Assembly (NCBI GenBank): GCA_045636205.1
Contig: JAZTXE010000057.1
Span: 1-51,500, forward strand
Source of the DNA: JAZRUF01 sp045636205
GTDB taxonomy: Bacteria; Bacillota; Clostridia; Oscillospirales; JAAYXM01
Direction of reading: 5' to 3'
DNA: 51,500 bases
The notes under the pieces were generated by a model. It made no database searches, was not told the DNA's origin, and saw only the letters and a program-made list of their open reading frames with translations. Below, piece after piece: positions 15,504-24,087 of this stretch (positions are counted from its first letter, which is position 1; each line of letters starts with the position of its first letter). Both the position numbers and the translations under genes were made by a program.

Positions 15504-15920
15504 CTATCGCGCACTTATTCGGGATAGTGTTTTTGCAGCTTCCATATCAAAGCTCTGCGAGCGCGCCAAATCGCCGAGCGATAAAATTCCGACGACGCGG
15601 TTTGCATCAACCACCGGAAGCCGTCTTACCTGCTCGGTTGCCATGCATGCGGCGGCTTCGCGCACATCTGCATCGGGTGATACGCATATGACACCGCGGG
15701 TCATTATTTCCCTCAGGCTTGTCTCTTCGGGTATGCTCTCACACGCGATACAGCGCAGGACTATGTCGCGATCGGTTACCACCCCGCGCAGCTTTCCGTC
15801 CTTTGCGCATACGGGTATCATGCCGATGTGGTGCCGCGCGAGGACGCTTGCGGCTTTTGCCGTGGTGTCCTCCGGCATGAGTGATACTACATTTGTACTC
15901 ATAACTTCGCGCACTTTCAA
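15504..15920 (-). CDS. tandem CBS-domain protein
   Basis: A protein of 138 residues made of two CBS motifs (about 7-60 and 72-128) with GVVTDRDIVLR and GILSLGDLAR at equivalent positions, the stand-alone YhcV/HrpR1 type. Such pairs bind adenine nucleotides and act as energy or redox sensors. The start is TTG at 15920 because MKVREVMS is the family start and AAAGGCGG lies upstream. No partner domain is fused. It lies between the feo genes and the femX leader; no functional link is visible. Confidence 0.85.
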   Translation of the reverse strand: MKVREVMSTNVVSLMPEDTTAKAASVLARHHIGMIPVCAKDGKLRGVVTDRDIVLRCIACESIPEETSLREIMTRGVICVSPDADVREAAACMATEQVRRLPVVDANRVVGILSLGDLARSQSFDMEAAKTLSRISAR

Positions 15921-15983
15921 TTTAAATTCCGCCTTTCAAATAAAGTTACGGCTTAGTTTTCGTAAAAGACACGCGAAATATAC

Positions 15984-16015
15984 AAAAGAGCGCGGAGTGA
16001 TTTCTCCGCGCTCTT
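15984..16015 (-). terminator. intrinsic terminator of the feo operon
   Basis: Stem GAGCGCGGAG / CTCCGCGCTC with a 6-nt loop, followed on the minus strand by CTTTTGTA, just after the Cys-rich gene. Confidence 0.8.
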
Positions 16016-16023
16016 ACATCTTT

Positions 16024-16167
16024 TTACTTTTTGCCGTGGCAGTTCATACTGCAGCCGCTGCAGCCGCACGAGCATTTGCCGTCTTTTCTGTTTTTTATAC
16101 CTTTTACGATTATCGCGATTACCGCCGAGGCAATTACTCCGGTAACAATGATTGTAGGAATATTCAT
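16024..16167 (-). CDS. FeoB-associated Cys-rich membrane protein
   Basis: A protein of 47 residues. One N-terminal membrane helix (MNIPTIIVTGVIASAVIAII) is followed by a basic stretch and a cysteine cluster CSCGCSGCSMNCHG near the end. This is the layout of the small FeoB-associated proteins (PF12669) often found right after feoB. It probably helps Fe2+ handling at the FeoB pore. It follows feoB by 12 nt and precedes the terminator. Confidence 0.9.
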   Translation of the reverse strand: MNIPTIIVTGVIASAVIAIIVKGIKNRKDGKCSCGCSGCSMNCHGKK

Positions 16168-16179
16168 AATATCAGCCCC

Positions 16180-18321
16180 TTATGAGTTGAGCTTTACTGA
16201 AAGCTTATTATCAGCATATTTATTCTTGCGCAAGAGGAAATAGAGGACCACAACAAGGGTTACAAATGCTGCAACCGTCCATATATCAAACACTCCCGCT
16301 ACTATCAGCATACCTATACGGTATACCATGAGTGAGACTGCATACGCAATCGCGCACATGTACCCGATTGCACCAAAGGTCCACTTCGCGCTATTCATTT
16401 CACTTTTTATCGCGCCCATTGCGGCAAAGCACGGTGCGCAGAGAAGGTTAAATATCATAAACGAGAACGCTGAAAGCTTGTTGGAGTCAAAGAATTCGCT
16501 TCCGATAAATGCCATGTCCGCATCAGCCATTGAGGAGAGCGAGCCGAACACGCCGACGACTTCTTCCTTTGCCAGAAGTCCTAAGATTGTTGCGACTGCC
16601 GACTGCCAGTTTCCAAAGCCTAAGGGTATAAACAGGTAGGCAATCGCCGAGCCGATTATCTCAAGAATTGATTTTCCTCCACTCTCCGCGGTGATATAGT
16701 GGAAACCGCCCTCAAAGCTCAAGCTGTTTAAAAGCCAGATGATAACGCTTGCAGCCAGGATAACCGTGCCCGCGCGTTTTATAAAGTCCCACCCGCGCTC
16801 CCACGTGGTACGCAGAACGTTTGATGCAATCGGTGCATGGTATGCGGGGAGCTCCATGACAAACGGGGCCGGGTTTCCGGAAAACACTTTTGTCTTTTTA
16901 AGGATTATGCCGGAGATGATAACCGCGCCGACACCGATGAAGTATGCAGCGGTTGCAACCCATGCCGCGCCGCCGAAGAGAGCACCCGCGATAAGACCTA
17001 CTATCGGCATTTTAGCACCGCACGGAATAAAGCAGGTGGTCATGATTGTCATCCTGCGGTCGCGCTCCTGCTCGATTGTACGGCTTGCCATAACACCGGG
17101 CACACCGCAGCCTGAGGCTACGAGCATCGGGATGAAGCTTTTGCCGGACAGTCCGAACTTTCTAAAAATCTTATCCATAATAAACGCGACACGCGACATG
17201 TATCCGCAGTCTTCGAGCAATGAGAGCATCATAAACAGAATCATCATTTGCGGAACAAATCCGAGCACCGAGCCAACACCGCCGACGATGCCGTCAGCGA
17301 CAAGGCTTACCAGCCATGCGGCACAGCCTATACTCTCAAGGAACATCGTAACACCCGGAATAATCCATGTACCAAAGAGTGTATCATTCATAAATCCGAC
17401 TGTCCAATCGCCTATCGTGCCGATTGAGAGCGTGTAAACAAGCCACATAGCAACAACGAAAATCGGGAGAGCCAGGATGCGGTTTGTGACAATCCTGTCA
17501 ATTTTATCCGAGGTGGAGAGTCTGCCCGCGTGTTTTTTCTTATAACAGCCTTGCAGGATACGGGTTATGTACAGATAACGCTCATTTGTGATTACGCCCT
17601 CCGCATCATCATCCATCTCGCGCTCGACGGATACAATATCCTTTTCTATGTGCGCGATTATCGCAGGGTCTAAATTCAGCTCGGAGAGAACCTTTTCGTC
17701 GCGCTCGAAGATTTTTACCGAGTACCAGCGCTGGCGCTCCTCGGGCATATCGTGAACCGTGGCTTCCTCTATATGCGCGAGTGCGTGCTCAACCGTACCC
17801 GAGAAAATATGCACAGACGCATTTGATTTTTTAAGCTTTGCCGCCTCAATCGCCGCATGCGCCGCCTCATTTATTCCGTCACTCTTGAGTGCGGATATTT
17901 CAACGACCGTACAGCCGAGCACACGGCTCAAGCGCTCAACATCTATCTTATCGCCGTTTTTGCGGACAATATCCATCATGTTTATCGCAACGACCACGGG
18001 AATTCCAAGCTCCATGAGCTGAGTGGTAAGGTAGAGATTTCGCTCTAAATTCGTGCCGTCAACAATATTTAAAATAGCATCAGGACGCTCACCGACCAGG
18101 TAGTTTCTCGCAACTACCTCCTCAAGCGTATAAGGCGAGAGTGAGTATATACCCGGAAGGTCGGTTATAACCACACTACTATTTTTTTTGAGCTTACCCT
18201 CTTTTTTCTCAACCGTAACCCCCGGCCAGTTACCCACATACTGATTCGCACCGGTCAAGGCGTTAAACAATGTGGTCTTACCGCAGTTGGGGTTTCCGGC
18301 AAGAGCAATTTTTAAATCCAT
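16180..18321 (-). CDS. feoB: ferrous iron transporter FeoB
   Basis: A protein of 713 residues. The N-terminal G domain has P-loop GNPNCGKTT (9-17), the switch region NWPGVTVEKKEG and DLPG. A helical GDI-like domain and a membrane part with Gate-type repeats follow (GCGVPGVMASRT and CIPCGAKMPIVG with the cysteines thought to pass Fe2+). AGAGGA precedes the ATG. feoA lies upstream on the same strand, but a 289-nt gap filled by a composite repeat separates them. The small Cys-rich partner follows. Confidence 0.95.
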   Translation of the reverse strand: MDLKIALAGNPNCGKTTLFNALTGANQYVGNWPGVTVEKKEGKLKKNSSVVITDLPGIYSLSPYTLEEVVARNYLVGERPDAILNIVDGTNLERNLYLTTQLMELGIPVVVAINMMDIVRKNGDKIDVERLSRVLGCTVVEISALKSDGINEAAHAAIEAAKLKKSNASVHIFSGTVEHALAHIEEATVHDMPEERQRWYSVKIFERDEKVLSELNLDPAIIAHIEKDIVSVEREMDDDAEGVITNERYLYITRILQGCYKKKHAGRLSTSDKIDRIVTNRILALPIFVVAMWLVYTLSIGTIGDWTVGFMNDTLFGTWIIPGVTMFLESIGCAAWLVSLVADGIVGGVGSVLGFVPQMMILFMMLSLLEDCGYMSRVAFIMDKIFRKFGLSGKSFIPMLVASGCGVPGVMASRTIEQERDRRMTIMTTCFIPCGAKMPIVGLIAGALFGGAAWVATAAYFIGVGAVIISGIILKKTKVFSGNPAPFVMELPAYHAPIASNVLRTTWERGWDFIKRAGTVILAASVIIWLLNSLSFEGGFHYITAESGGKSILEIIGSAIAYLFIPLGFGNWQSAVATILGLLAKEEVVGVFGSLSSMADADMAFIGSEFFDSNKLSAFSFMIFNLLCAPCFAAMGAIKSEMNSAKWTFGAIGYMCAIAYAVSLMVYRIGMLIVAGVFDIWTVAAFVTLVVVLYFLLRKNKYADNKLSVKLNS

Positions 18322-18389
18322 AGTGCATTCCTCTCTTTTTATAATTATGATTTTGTCAAGTTTGGGATAAAAAATTGATTTTTCTTAAA

Positions 18390-18541
18390 GGCTTCTCCTA
18401 TGAGGAGAAGCTGTCGAGCGTCAGCAAGACTGATGAGGTGAAGAGGTAAATTCCACGCACCACGTTACGTCTTGCATCCCGCGACGTCCCACCTCATCCG
18501 TCAGCCTCACGGCTGCCACCTTCCCCCTCAAGGGGAAGACC
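18390..18541. repeat. composite BIME-like repeat between feoA and feoB
   Basis: Two inverted units of the CACCTCATC family (18390-18440 reversed, 18489-18541 forward). They are joined by a 48-bp linker containing CCACGCACCACGTTACG, which is shared with the linker of the element at 40736. It fills most of the feoA-feoB gap. No gene is present in the gap. Confidence 0.8.
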
Positions 18542-18610
18542 TTTTATCCTTTACATTGCAAATGTTATGCAGAAACTGACTTGTCGGTACGGAAATTTTC
18601 CGCAACCGCA

Positions 18611-18832
18611 TTACTCGACCTCAATCATTTCCGCATCCGCCAAGCGCAGTGACAGCTCGTATCCGCGAACATTTATTTCTACCGGGTCTCCGAGCGGTGC
18701 CACCTTGCGGACATATATCTCCACACCTCTGGTAATGCCCATATCCATAATACGGCGCCTTATCGCGCCTTCGCCGTGGAGCTTTACAACCTTTACGGTC
18801 TGACCTATTTTTGCACCCTTTAGAGTTTTCAT
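18611..18832 (-). CDS. feoA: FeoA, cytosolic SH3-like partner of FeoB
   Basis: A protein of 73 residues with the family pattern RRRIMDMGITRGVEIYVRKVAPLGDPVEINVRGYELSLR compressed into one SH3-like domain. It associates with FeoB for Fe2+ uptake. The ATG is preceded by AAGGAGAAA. First gene after the putative iron-regulated promoter. Unlike most feo operons it is separated from feoB by a repeat element. Confidence 0.92.
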   Translation of the reverse strand: MKTLKGAKIGQTVKVVKLHGEGAIRRRIMDMGITRGVEIYVRKVAPLGDPVEINVRGYELSLRLADAEMIEVE

Positions 18833-18862
18833 GATATTTCTCCTTTATTCGCCGTATGCGAA

Positions 18863-19017
18863 TTAGCGATGACTAACTCACGTATCATATAATCGGTTAG
18901 CTTTTACTAACCGATTATATGATACACATCCTTGAAAATTTTGTCAAGCATTTTGCTTTCTATTTTTTATATATTTAATATTTCAGAAAACCCTACAATT
19001 AGTTAGCGGAGACTAAC
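18863..19017 (-). promoter_or_regulatory. feo control region: three TTAGT-N4-GCTAA boxes
   Basis: On the minus strand there are three 14-nt boxes: TTAGTCTCCGCTAA (19003-19016), TTAGTAAAAGCTAA (18897-18910) and TTAGTCATCGCTAA (18863-18876). The middle box is the centre of a 19+6+19 palindrome (18882-18925) covering the -10. DtxR/IdeR-type metal repressors bind TTAGG..CCTAA-like palindromes, so a DtxR-family repressor is likely. That is inference; the regulator is not in the window. Confidence 0.7.
18919..18947 (-). promoter_or_regulatory. feoA promoter
   Basis: On the minus strand: -35 TTGACA (18942-18947), 17-nt spacer, -10 TATCAT (18919-18924). The -10 lies inside the arm of the 44-bp palindrome, so a repressor bound there would block polymerase. 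Confidence 0.75.
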
Positions 19018-19075
19018 AGGTTCTTTTATGCATTTTTCCTCAGCATGCGGATTGTACTTTTTGCGCGTATATCTA

Positions 19076-19105
19076 TTGACTTTTGCCCGACCGTACATTT
19101 AAAAT
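19076..19105 (+). promoter_or_regulatory. promoter of the SGNH hydrolase gene
   Basis: TTGACT (19076-19081), 18-nt spacer, TAAAAT (19100-19105), 34 nt before the TTG start. Confidence 0.6.
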
Positions 19106-19139
19106 AGCAGCATAACAAAATTTAAAAGCAGGTGATTTT

Positions 19140-20219
19140 TTGAAGCCTACAAGCATTGATAAATTGGATTCGAATTTTATAGTTAATACAAACATAACCG
19201 AGCCGGACATAATCTGGCTTGACGCCAAAACCGCGCCGTTTGAGATATGCGGGATAATGTACGATGAGGAGGACAAGCGCTACGTGCGCATGCCGCAAGG
19301 CATTGCAGAGACGGTATCCGAGCGCGTTTTCAACTTAAACCGCTGCACTGCGGGCGGGCGCGTGCGCTTCCGCACGAACTCAACCTTCCTTGCAATTCAC
19401 GCGGTTATGGAAAACCGTCCGTCAATGCCGCACATTACGCTGCTGGGTCAGTCGGGGTTTGACTGTTTCAGGCGCGTTCACCGCTCGGAAACGCCGACCT
19501 TTGCACTTCCGTTTATTCCGCCAGTCGGCATGACCGAGGGTTACTCTTACGCTCTGCCGCAACCGTTTGACGGCACGATGGCGGAATACACGATAAATTT
19601 CCCGCTCTACGACTGCGTAAAGGAGCTTTACATAGCGGTAAAGAAGGACAGCGAGCTTCTCCCGCCGTTTGAGTATTTAAACAAAAAGCCGGTTGTGTAC
19701 TACGGTTCGTCGATAACGCAGGGCGGGTGTGCATCGCGCCCGGGAAATGCGTATCAGGCAATTCTGACGCGCAGGCTGGATGTTGACCACATCAACCTCG
19801 GCTTCTCTGGCTCTGCGCGCGGTGAAGCGGAAATTGCAGATTACATAGCATCCCTTGACATGAGCGTGTTCGTCTGCGATTATGACAATAACGCACCGGG
19901 TGTTGAGCATCTGCGGGACACGTATTACCCGATGTACAGGAAGGTGCGTGACGCGCACCCCGACCTTCCGATAATCATGATTTCCGCACCCAACGTCATA
20001 AGCCACCCGACATGGGCGGCGCGGCGTGACGTTATATACGATGTATACGCAAATGCGGTTGCGTCAGGTGACAGGAACGTATACTTCATTGACGGCGGCG
20101 AGCTGTTGGACGGCGAGTGCTGGGATTCCTGCCGTGTTGACTACTCGCATCCGAATGACCTTGGCTTCTACCGCATGGCAATGCGGATTGAAAAGGATTT
20201 AAAGCCGCTTCTTAAATAA
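19140..20219 (+). CDS. SGNH/GDSL-family hydrolase, probable carbohydrate esterase
   Basis: A protein of 359 residues from a TTG start 7 nt after GCAGGTG. The N-terminal beta-rich domain (about 1-170) is followed by an SGNH domain. The block I Ser is in YGSSITQGG, block III is in CDYDNNAPG, and the C-terminal catalytic Asp-His is in VDYSHPNDLG. Two-domain proteins of this type deacetylate glycans or act on unknown sugar esters. There is no signal peptide, so it should act in the cytoplasm. It is convergent with the MPE-TIM gene and shares the bidirectional terminator at 20262. A role in processing imported acetylated oligosaccharides is inferred from the neighbouring locus. Confidence 0.8.
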   Translation: MKPTSIDKLDSNFIVNTNITEPDIIWLDAKTAPFEICGIMYDEEDKRYVRMPQGIAETVSERVFNLNRCTAGGRVRFRTNSTFLAIHAVMENRPSMPHITLLGQSGFDCFRRVHRSETPTFALPFIPPVGMTEGYSYALPQPFDGTMAEYTINFPLYDCVKELYIAVKKDSELLPPFEYLNKKPVVYYGSSITQGGCASRPGNAYQAILTRRLDVDHINLGFSGSARGEAEIADYIASLDMSVFVCDYDNNAPGVEHLRDTYYPMYRKVRDAHPDLPIIMISAPNVISHPTWAARRDVIYDVYANAVASGDRNVYFIDGGELLDGECWDSCRVDYSHPNDLGFYRMAMRIEKDLKPLLK

Positions 20220-20223
20220 TAAC

Positions 20224-20247
20224 CGGCAGGAGTAAGCCCCTGCCCTA
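20224..20247. repeat. short palindrome, variant of the RAYT-embedded class
   Basis: CGGCAGG-AGTAAGCC-CCTGCC-CTAC. The architecture (stem, loop, stem, then CTAC) is the same as in the 935-960, 37176 and 40808 palindromes but with a GCAGG stem. Probably a diverged copy. Confidence 0.5.
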
Positions 20248-20261
20248 CACAATGCAAACGC

Positions 20262-20296
20262 AAAAGACCTTCGGGAACTGCCCCGAAGGTCTTTTT
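20262..20296. terminator. bidirectional terminator
   Basis: AAAAGACCTTCGGG, short loop, CCCGAAGGTCTTTTT. It serves the SGNH gene (+) and the MPE-TIM gene (-). Confidence 0.88.
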
Positions 20297-20299
20297 AAT

Positions 20300-21769
20300 T
20301 TACATGAATATTTCATTGAATGCTTTTATGCTCTTGTCAAAACTCTCACTGCCCTTTACTTCAAGAAACACCGGGACATGGTTAATAATATTCTTCTCCC
20401 AGCAGTAGAAGAAGGAGGCATATGAGATAATCGGGCCGAACCATTTTTCAATCGCGGAGTGGTTTGACATGCCATTCTCCCCCGGTACAACCTGGTGGAT
20501 ATGGTATGCCACGGTTTTTCCGCCCATAATTTCGTACCAGCGGCTTATCGGATACTCCTCAGAAATAGAGCCGTTATTTCGTGCATGGCCGACATCCAGC
20601 GTATGCCCGACGCGCCCGGGCATTGAGATTGCATTGTTTATCGCATCAATCCACGCGCTGACCTCACCGGGTGTATAGCCAAAGCAGCACTCGTCACTCG
20701 CTGCATCCTCGCCGCGCTCCATGTGCAGATTCTCAATACCTATTCTGACATCCGCGCCGACGCTCTCGACCGCGTATACATAGAGCTTTAAAAACTCATC
20801 ATAGACTTTATCCGTCATATCACACTTCTTTACGCGTGGCGGGTGCATGGTAAGTCCCTGCGCGCCGACCGCCTTAGCGTAATCGACCGCGTTGTACCAT
20901 GTGTCAACCCCGCTCATCGCGCCGTCGCGCCAACGCAGGTTGGGCATATGTACGGAAAGGTATCCGCCGCCACACGCGCGCCAGTTTTCTATAACCGGAA
21001 GCAGCGTCATGTCAGGCTCCCACCCCTTGCCGTTGCAACGAAGCTCAACACCGAACACGCGGTTTTCCGCCGCGTATTTTACGTCCCGGTGATTGTCAAC
21101 ACACGAGATGCCGAAGTATTTTTTCAAATCATCCGTAACGTCTTTTTCGATGTCAAAGAGCACCTCTTCGAGCTTTCGGCTTTCCGTGTCAAGATACGTT
21201 ATGCACGGCCAGCCGCCGATTGATTTATCCGGGTCCAGTGCGCGTATTCCGATAACATGCGCACGTCCGAGCATATAGTCCTGAATTTTATGTGAATGGG
21301 CATGGATTACCGTAATCGCGCATTTTTGGCAGAGCGCGGTGAGAAACTCACGGCTTTCCGCTTCAAGCCCTTGCACACTGTGGTGCATGATAAGAAAATC
21401 ACCGTCGGAGAGCGTCAAAAGCATTTCGCGGTCAGCGCCGTCAATTTTGGCATACGGCGTATTTATACCCACAATTCTCGCCCCGCCAATATTCTCATCA
21501 AAGCTCTTTGAGTGCTTAAGTATCCCCTCGGCACTCTCGGGTGTGCGCACGTCGGAGTTTCCTATAAGCAGGCGATGTCCTTTTTGTGGCATCGCATTTA
21601 TGTATTTTAAAAGAACTTCTTCCTCACCGAACGAGGTGATGTCCCCTACGCTTATAACGTCCGTCACGCGGTCTTCCTTTAGCTTTTCAACCGCGCGCAG
21701 GAAAAAAGCCCACTGTGCTGAGGTTTCGCCGTATGACATGTGTAAATCACAGATTAAACCTATTTTCAC
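20300..21769 (-). CDS. metallophosphoesterase fused to xylose-isomerase-like TIM barrel
   Basis: A protein of 489 residues. Residues 1 to about 210 are a calcineurin-like phosphoesterase: D8-L-H10, GD (D43), G-N71-S72-D, HH (129-130) and HAHSH (156-160). The usual GNH is GNS here, so the general-acid His is missing while metal ligands remain. Residues of about 220-489 form a sugar isomerase/AP endonuclease 2-type TIM barrel with E in IGIENLHME, D-x-x-H in LDVGHARN and E in VFLEVKG as metal ligands. It may remove a phosphate and then epimerise the sugar, but neither substrate is known. Last gene of the PHP-MBL-MPE set, 15 nt after the MBL gene. Confidence 0.8.
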   Translation of the reverse strand: MKIGLICDLHMSYGETSAQWAFFLRAVEKLKEDRVTDVISVGDITSFGEEEVLLKYINAMPQKGHRLLIGNSDVRTPESAEGILKHSKSFDENIGGARIVGINTPYAKIDGADREMLLTLSDGDFLIMHHSVQGLEAESREFLTALCQKCAITVIHAHSHKIQDYMLGRAHVIGIRALDPDKSIGGWPCITYLDTESRKLEEVLFDIEKDVTDDLKKYFGISCVDNHRDVKYAAENRVFGVELRCNGKGWEPDMTLLPVIENWRACGGGYLSVHMPNLRWRDGAMSGVDTWYNAVDYAKAVGAQGLTMHPPRVKKCDMTDKVYDEFLKLYVYAVESVGADVRIGIENLHMERGEDAASDECCFGYTPGEVSAWIDAINNAISMPGRVGHTLDVGHARNNGSISEEYPISRWYEIMGGKTVAYHIHQVVPGENGMSNHSAIEKWFGPIISYASFFYCWEKNIINHVPVFLEVKGSESFDKSIKAFNEIFM

Positions 21770-21784
21770 CGTAAATCAATCCTT

Positions 21785-22549
21785 TTATATCTCAAACGTT
21801 GTGCCGTCCTCGCAGATTACACCTCTGCCGCAGAAGTATTTTTCCACCTTTTCCGCAGATTCCTTCGGGTAATTTATAATCTCGCGTCCGTTATGGCAGA
21901 AGAAAATCCTGTCGATATTCTTGTTCTGAAGATACTCATGTGCGCGGTCAATTCCGAAGTGACCGGTTTCGATTATGATAGCGTCACATCCGTCGCCGAC
22001 AAGCGGGTCCATCTCCTCGTAAGCCTTTACATCGCCGGAGAATACTATCTTTTTGCCGTCTGCCTCAATGAGGTATGAATATGATACGGAAACGCCCTCA
22101 ACCTTGGGAGCCGCATGCCAGTTGTGCAGAGCGGTTACTTTAACGTCACCGTCGTCAAAGAGCACACCGTCTTTTACAAGATGTCCGGTAACGTCAACCG
22201 AGCCCTCGCCGTTACTTGCGGTGACAATCTTAAGCGCCGCGTCAAAGGACTCCATAAGCGGGATGTACACATCCACGTGCGGATACTTGGCAATTTTTTT
22301 ATTCATGCATATTTTTAATTTGTTCCATATAAGATTTGCAAGTCCGCCTACATGGTCTATGTGCGCATGCGAAATTACTATTTTTTCCATCTTCAGCAGG
22401 TCGAGCCCCATCAGGTATCCGGTCTGCGAGCATGCCTCGCCCGCATCAAACCAGTAAAGCTTATCATTATGCTCCAACACCCAGGATGTATGCTTGCGTG
22501 TGGGCATCGGTTCAGTGCCTGCACAGGTCCCCAAAAAATGCATTTTCAT
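21785..22549 (-). CDS. MBL-fold metallohydrolase
   Basis: A protein of 254 residues of the metallo-beta-lactamase fold in the RNase Z/phosphodiesterase-like group. H61-x-H63-x-D65-H66 (SHAHIDHVGG), the downstream histidine in HNWHAAP, the D of FSGDVK and the final H of FFCHNG complete a two-metal site. No substrate-binding insert typical of RNase Z is visible, so a phosphodiester or lactone substrate is possible. AAGGAGGAAG precedes the ATG. It lies between the PHP and MPE-TIM genes on the same strand, and all three are predicted metal-dependent hydrolases. Confidence 0.82.
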   Translation of the reverse strand: MKMHFLGTCAGTEPMPTRKHTSWVLEHNDKLYWFDAGEACSQTGYLMGLDLLKMEKIVISHAHIDHVGGLANLIWNKLKICMNKKIAKYPHVDVYIPLMESFDAALKIVTASNGEGSVDVTGHLVKDGVLFDDGDVKVTALHNWHAAPKVEGVSVSYSYLIEADGKKIVFSGDVKAYEEMDPLVGDGCDAIIIETGHFGIDRAHEYLQNKNIDRIFFCHNGREIINYPKESAEKVEKYFCGRGVICEDGTTFEI

Positions 22550-22646
22550 TTTAAAACTTCCTCCTTGTTTTTTACTATTCTACTACATGTTTTTTATTTG
22601 TACAATGCAACCGTGAAATTTGAAACTTTTTGCGTAAAATATGAGA

Positions 22647-24008
22647 TTATTTTTTGAAAAATGCGTGGTCGAACTTTGCAATTTCTGCTTCGAGAAGCTC
22701 AATGAGCGGAATCTGACTTTCATCGCCCTGAACATATCTTAAAAGAGCCTGCCCTGCCGCGATGCACAGCTCATCGCGCTGCGGGTAATAATTTTCAAGT
22801 AAAAACCATGTATACTCGCACAATCTGAGCTTGCCGTACACGTTTTTGTCCCCGGGTGTCATATTATCCACCGCGGTGCTCATGCCGCCGAGCGCATTTT
22901 CGAGTATCCTCTCCTTATCCTCGGAGAAAACCACAGACCATACATCGTTAAAATGCGCCACACCGGATTCTGTTGAACCATGGCTGTCGCTTGAGGCTAC
23001 TATCGGAAGGTCAATTCCCTTTAAAAGCATTTCATTATAGAGCGCAACCTGCAAGCGATTATGCCGCTTATCCGTACCGCCCAGAATTTCATAAACGTCG
23101 CACAGCCCGTTTTCAAGGATATACTTTGATAATTCCGAGCGCACACTGTACGCGTCACGCGGTACCCAGAACGGATGCGGATATACATTAATTCCGCCCG
23201 AAGCGTGAATTTTGTCATTTATCCACGTATACCACGCGATTTCCGTGCGGTCAATCAGGCTTGGCAGATTGATTACTTGGGCTACTTCGCGCACCTCTTC
23301 CTGCACCTTTTCCGGATTTTCCTCAATGATTTTATTTACGCTCGAGTGCGCACCGACGTTTACCACATGAAACTGCGCGCCGACTATCGGGTGAATTTCC
23401 TCGCCCGGGAAAACCTTGATGCCGGTGGGTACATCCCGCAGCTTTTCAATGAGCTCAAGTGAGGGCTGCATGGTAAAATGGTCGGTGACGGAAATAAAAT
23501 CAAACCCGTACTTGCGGTACTGCGCTGCGGTCATCTCCGGACTTTCGTTTCCGTCCGATGCGCAGGTATGGATGTGCAAATCGCCTTTGTACGGACGCTT
23601 GCAGTACAAGTCCTCATACAGTGAGTAGACGTGAAAATCAAAGCCTTCAAGCAGCTCGTTTATTTTCCATTTCCAGCCGTATTTTACAAGATGCTCGGGC
23701 ACGTGCGTCTGATTCTCCGCGCGGGCGATGTTTACCTTCCACTCGCCCTCACCCGCAAAGTAGTGTTCAAAGGACAGCACACCGTCTTTACTGCGGCAGA
23801 TGTATGTACTTGTGCATTTTCTCCCGATTGATTTGAAAGCTTTTTCCTCGTCATATTCCCAACCGTCCTTTTGCGTTACGGTTATCACATAATCAACACC
23901 GTCAATAAACCGACACGAGCTGTCAAGCCCCTTAACGGACACTGTTTGCATTTCGTCAGCCTTTAAAACACGTGGCGTTATGTGATATTTAATCAGATTC
24001 GCGTTCAT
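22647..24008 (-). CDS. PHP-domain metal-dependent hydrolase with N-terminal beta domain
   Basis: A protein of 453 residues from ATG 24008, which follows CGGAGGA; an earlier in-frame start would add eight residues across that site. Residues of about 1-135 form a beta-rich region of unknown fold. The PHP domain follows: GDLHIHTCASDG, VTDHFT, PGEEIH, YPHPFW and SSDSHGS carry the metal-binding His/Asp/Glu set. The closest recognisable type is the polymerase-and-histidinol-phosphatase-like phosphoesterases (CehA/McbA-like). There is no signal peptide. It follows the giant lyase by 80 nt and leads the MBL and MPE-TIM genes. A role in breaking down imported phospho-sugars is a guess from context. 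Confidence 0.8.
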   Translation of the reverse strand: MNANLIKYHITPRVLKADEMQTVSVKGLDSSCRFIDGVDYVITVTQKDGWEYDEEKAFKSIGRKCTSTYICRSKDGVLSFEHYFAGEGEWKVNIARAENQTHVPEHLVKYGWKWKINELLEGFDFHVYSLYEDLYCKRPYKGDLHIHTCASDGNESPEMTAAQYRKYGFDFISVTDHFTMQPSLELIEKLRDVPTGIKVFPGEEIHPIVGAQFHVVNVGAHSSVNKIIEENPEKVQEEVREVAQVINLPSLIDRTEIAWYTWINDKIHASGGINVYPHPFWVPRDAYSVRSELSKYILENGLCDVYEILGGTDKRHNRLQVALYNEMLLKGIDLPIVASSDSHGSTESGVAHFNDVWSVVFSEDKERILENALGGMSTAVDNMTPGDKNVYGKLRLCEYTWFLLENYYPQRDELCIAAGQALLRYVQGDESQIPLIELLEAEIAKFDHAFFKK

Positions 24009-24045
24009 ACGTACATCCTCCGGACATCTCAATGCAAATATGTGC

Positions 24046-24063
24046 TGGGGTTAATTTACCCCA
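24046..24063. other. small hairpin between the giant lyase and PHP genes
   Basis: TGGGGT-TAATTT-ACCCCA. No T-run follows on either strand, so it may only lower read-through into the PHP gene. Confidence 0.4.
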
Positions 24064-24087
24064 ACGCATATTACACATTTAAAGATG

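Noticed and set aside
16643..17437. Long plus-strand frame opposite feoB
   Set aside because: It is the shadow of a codon-biased membrane protein gene; the FeoB motifs on the minus strand are complete.
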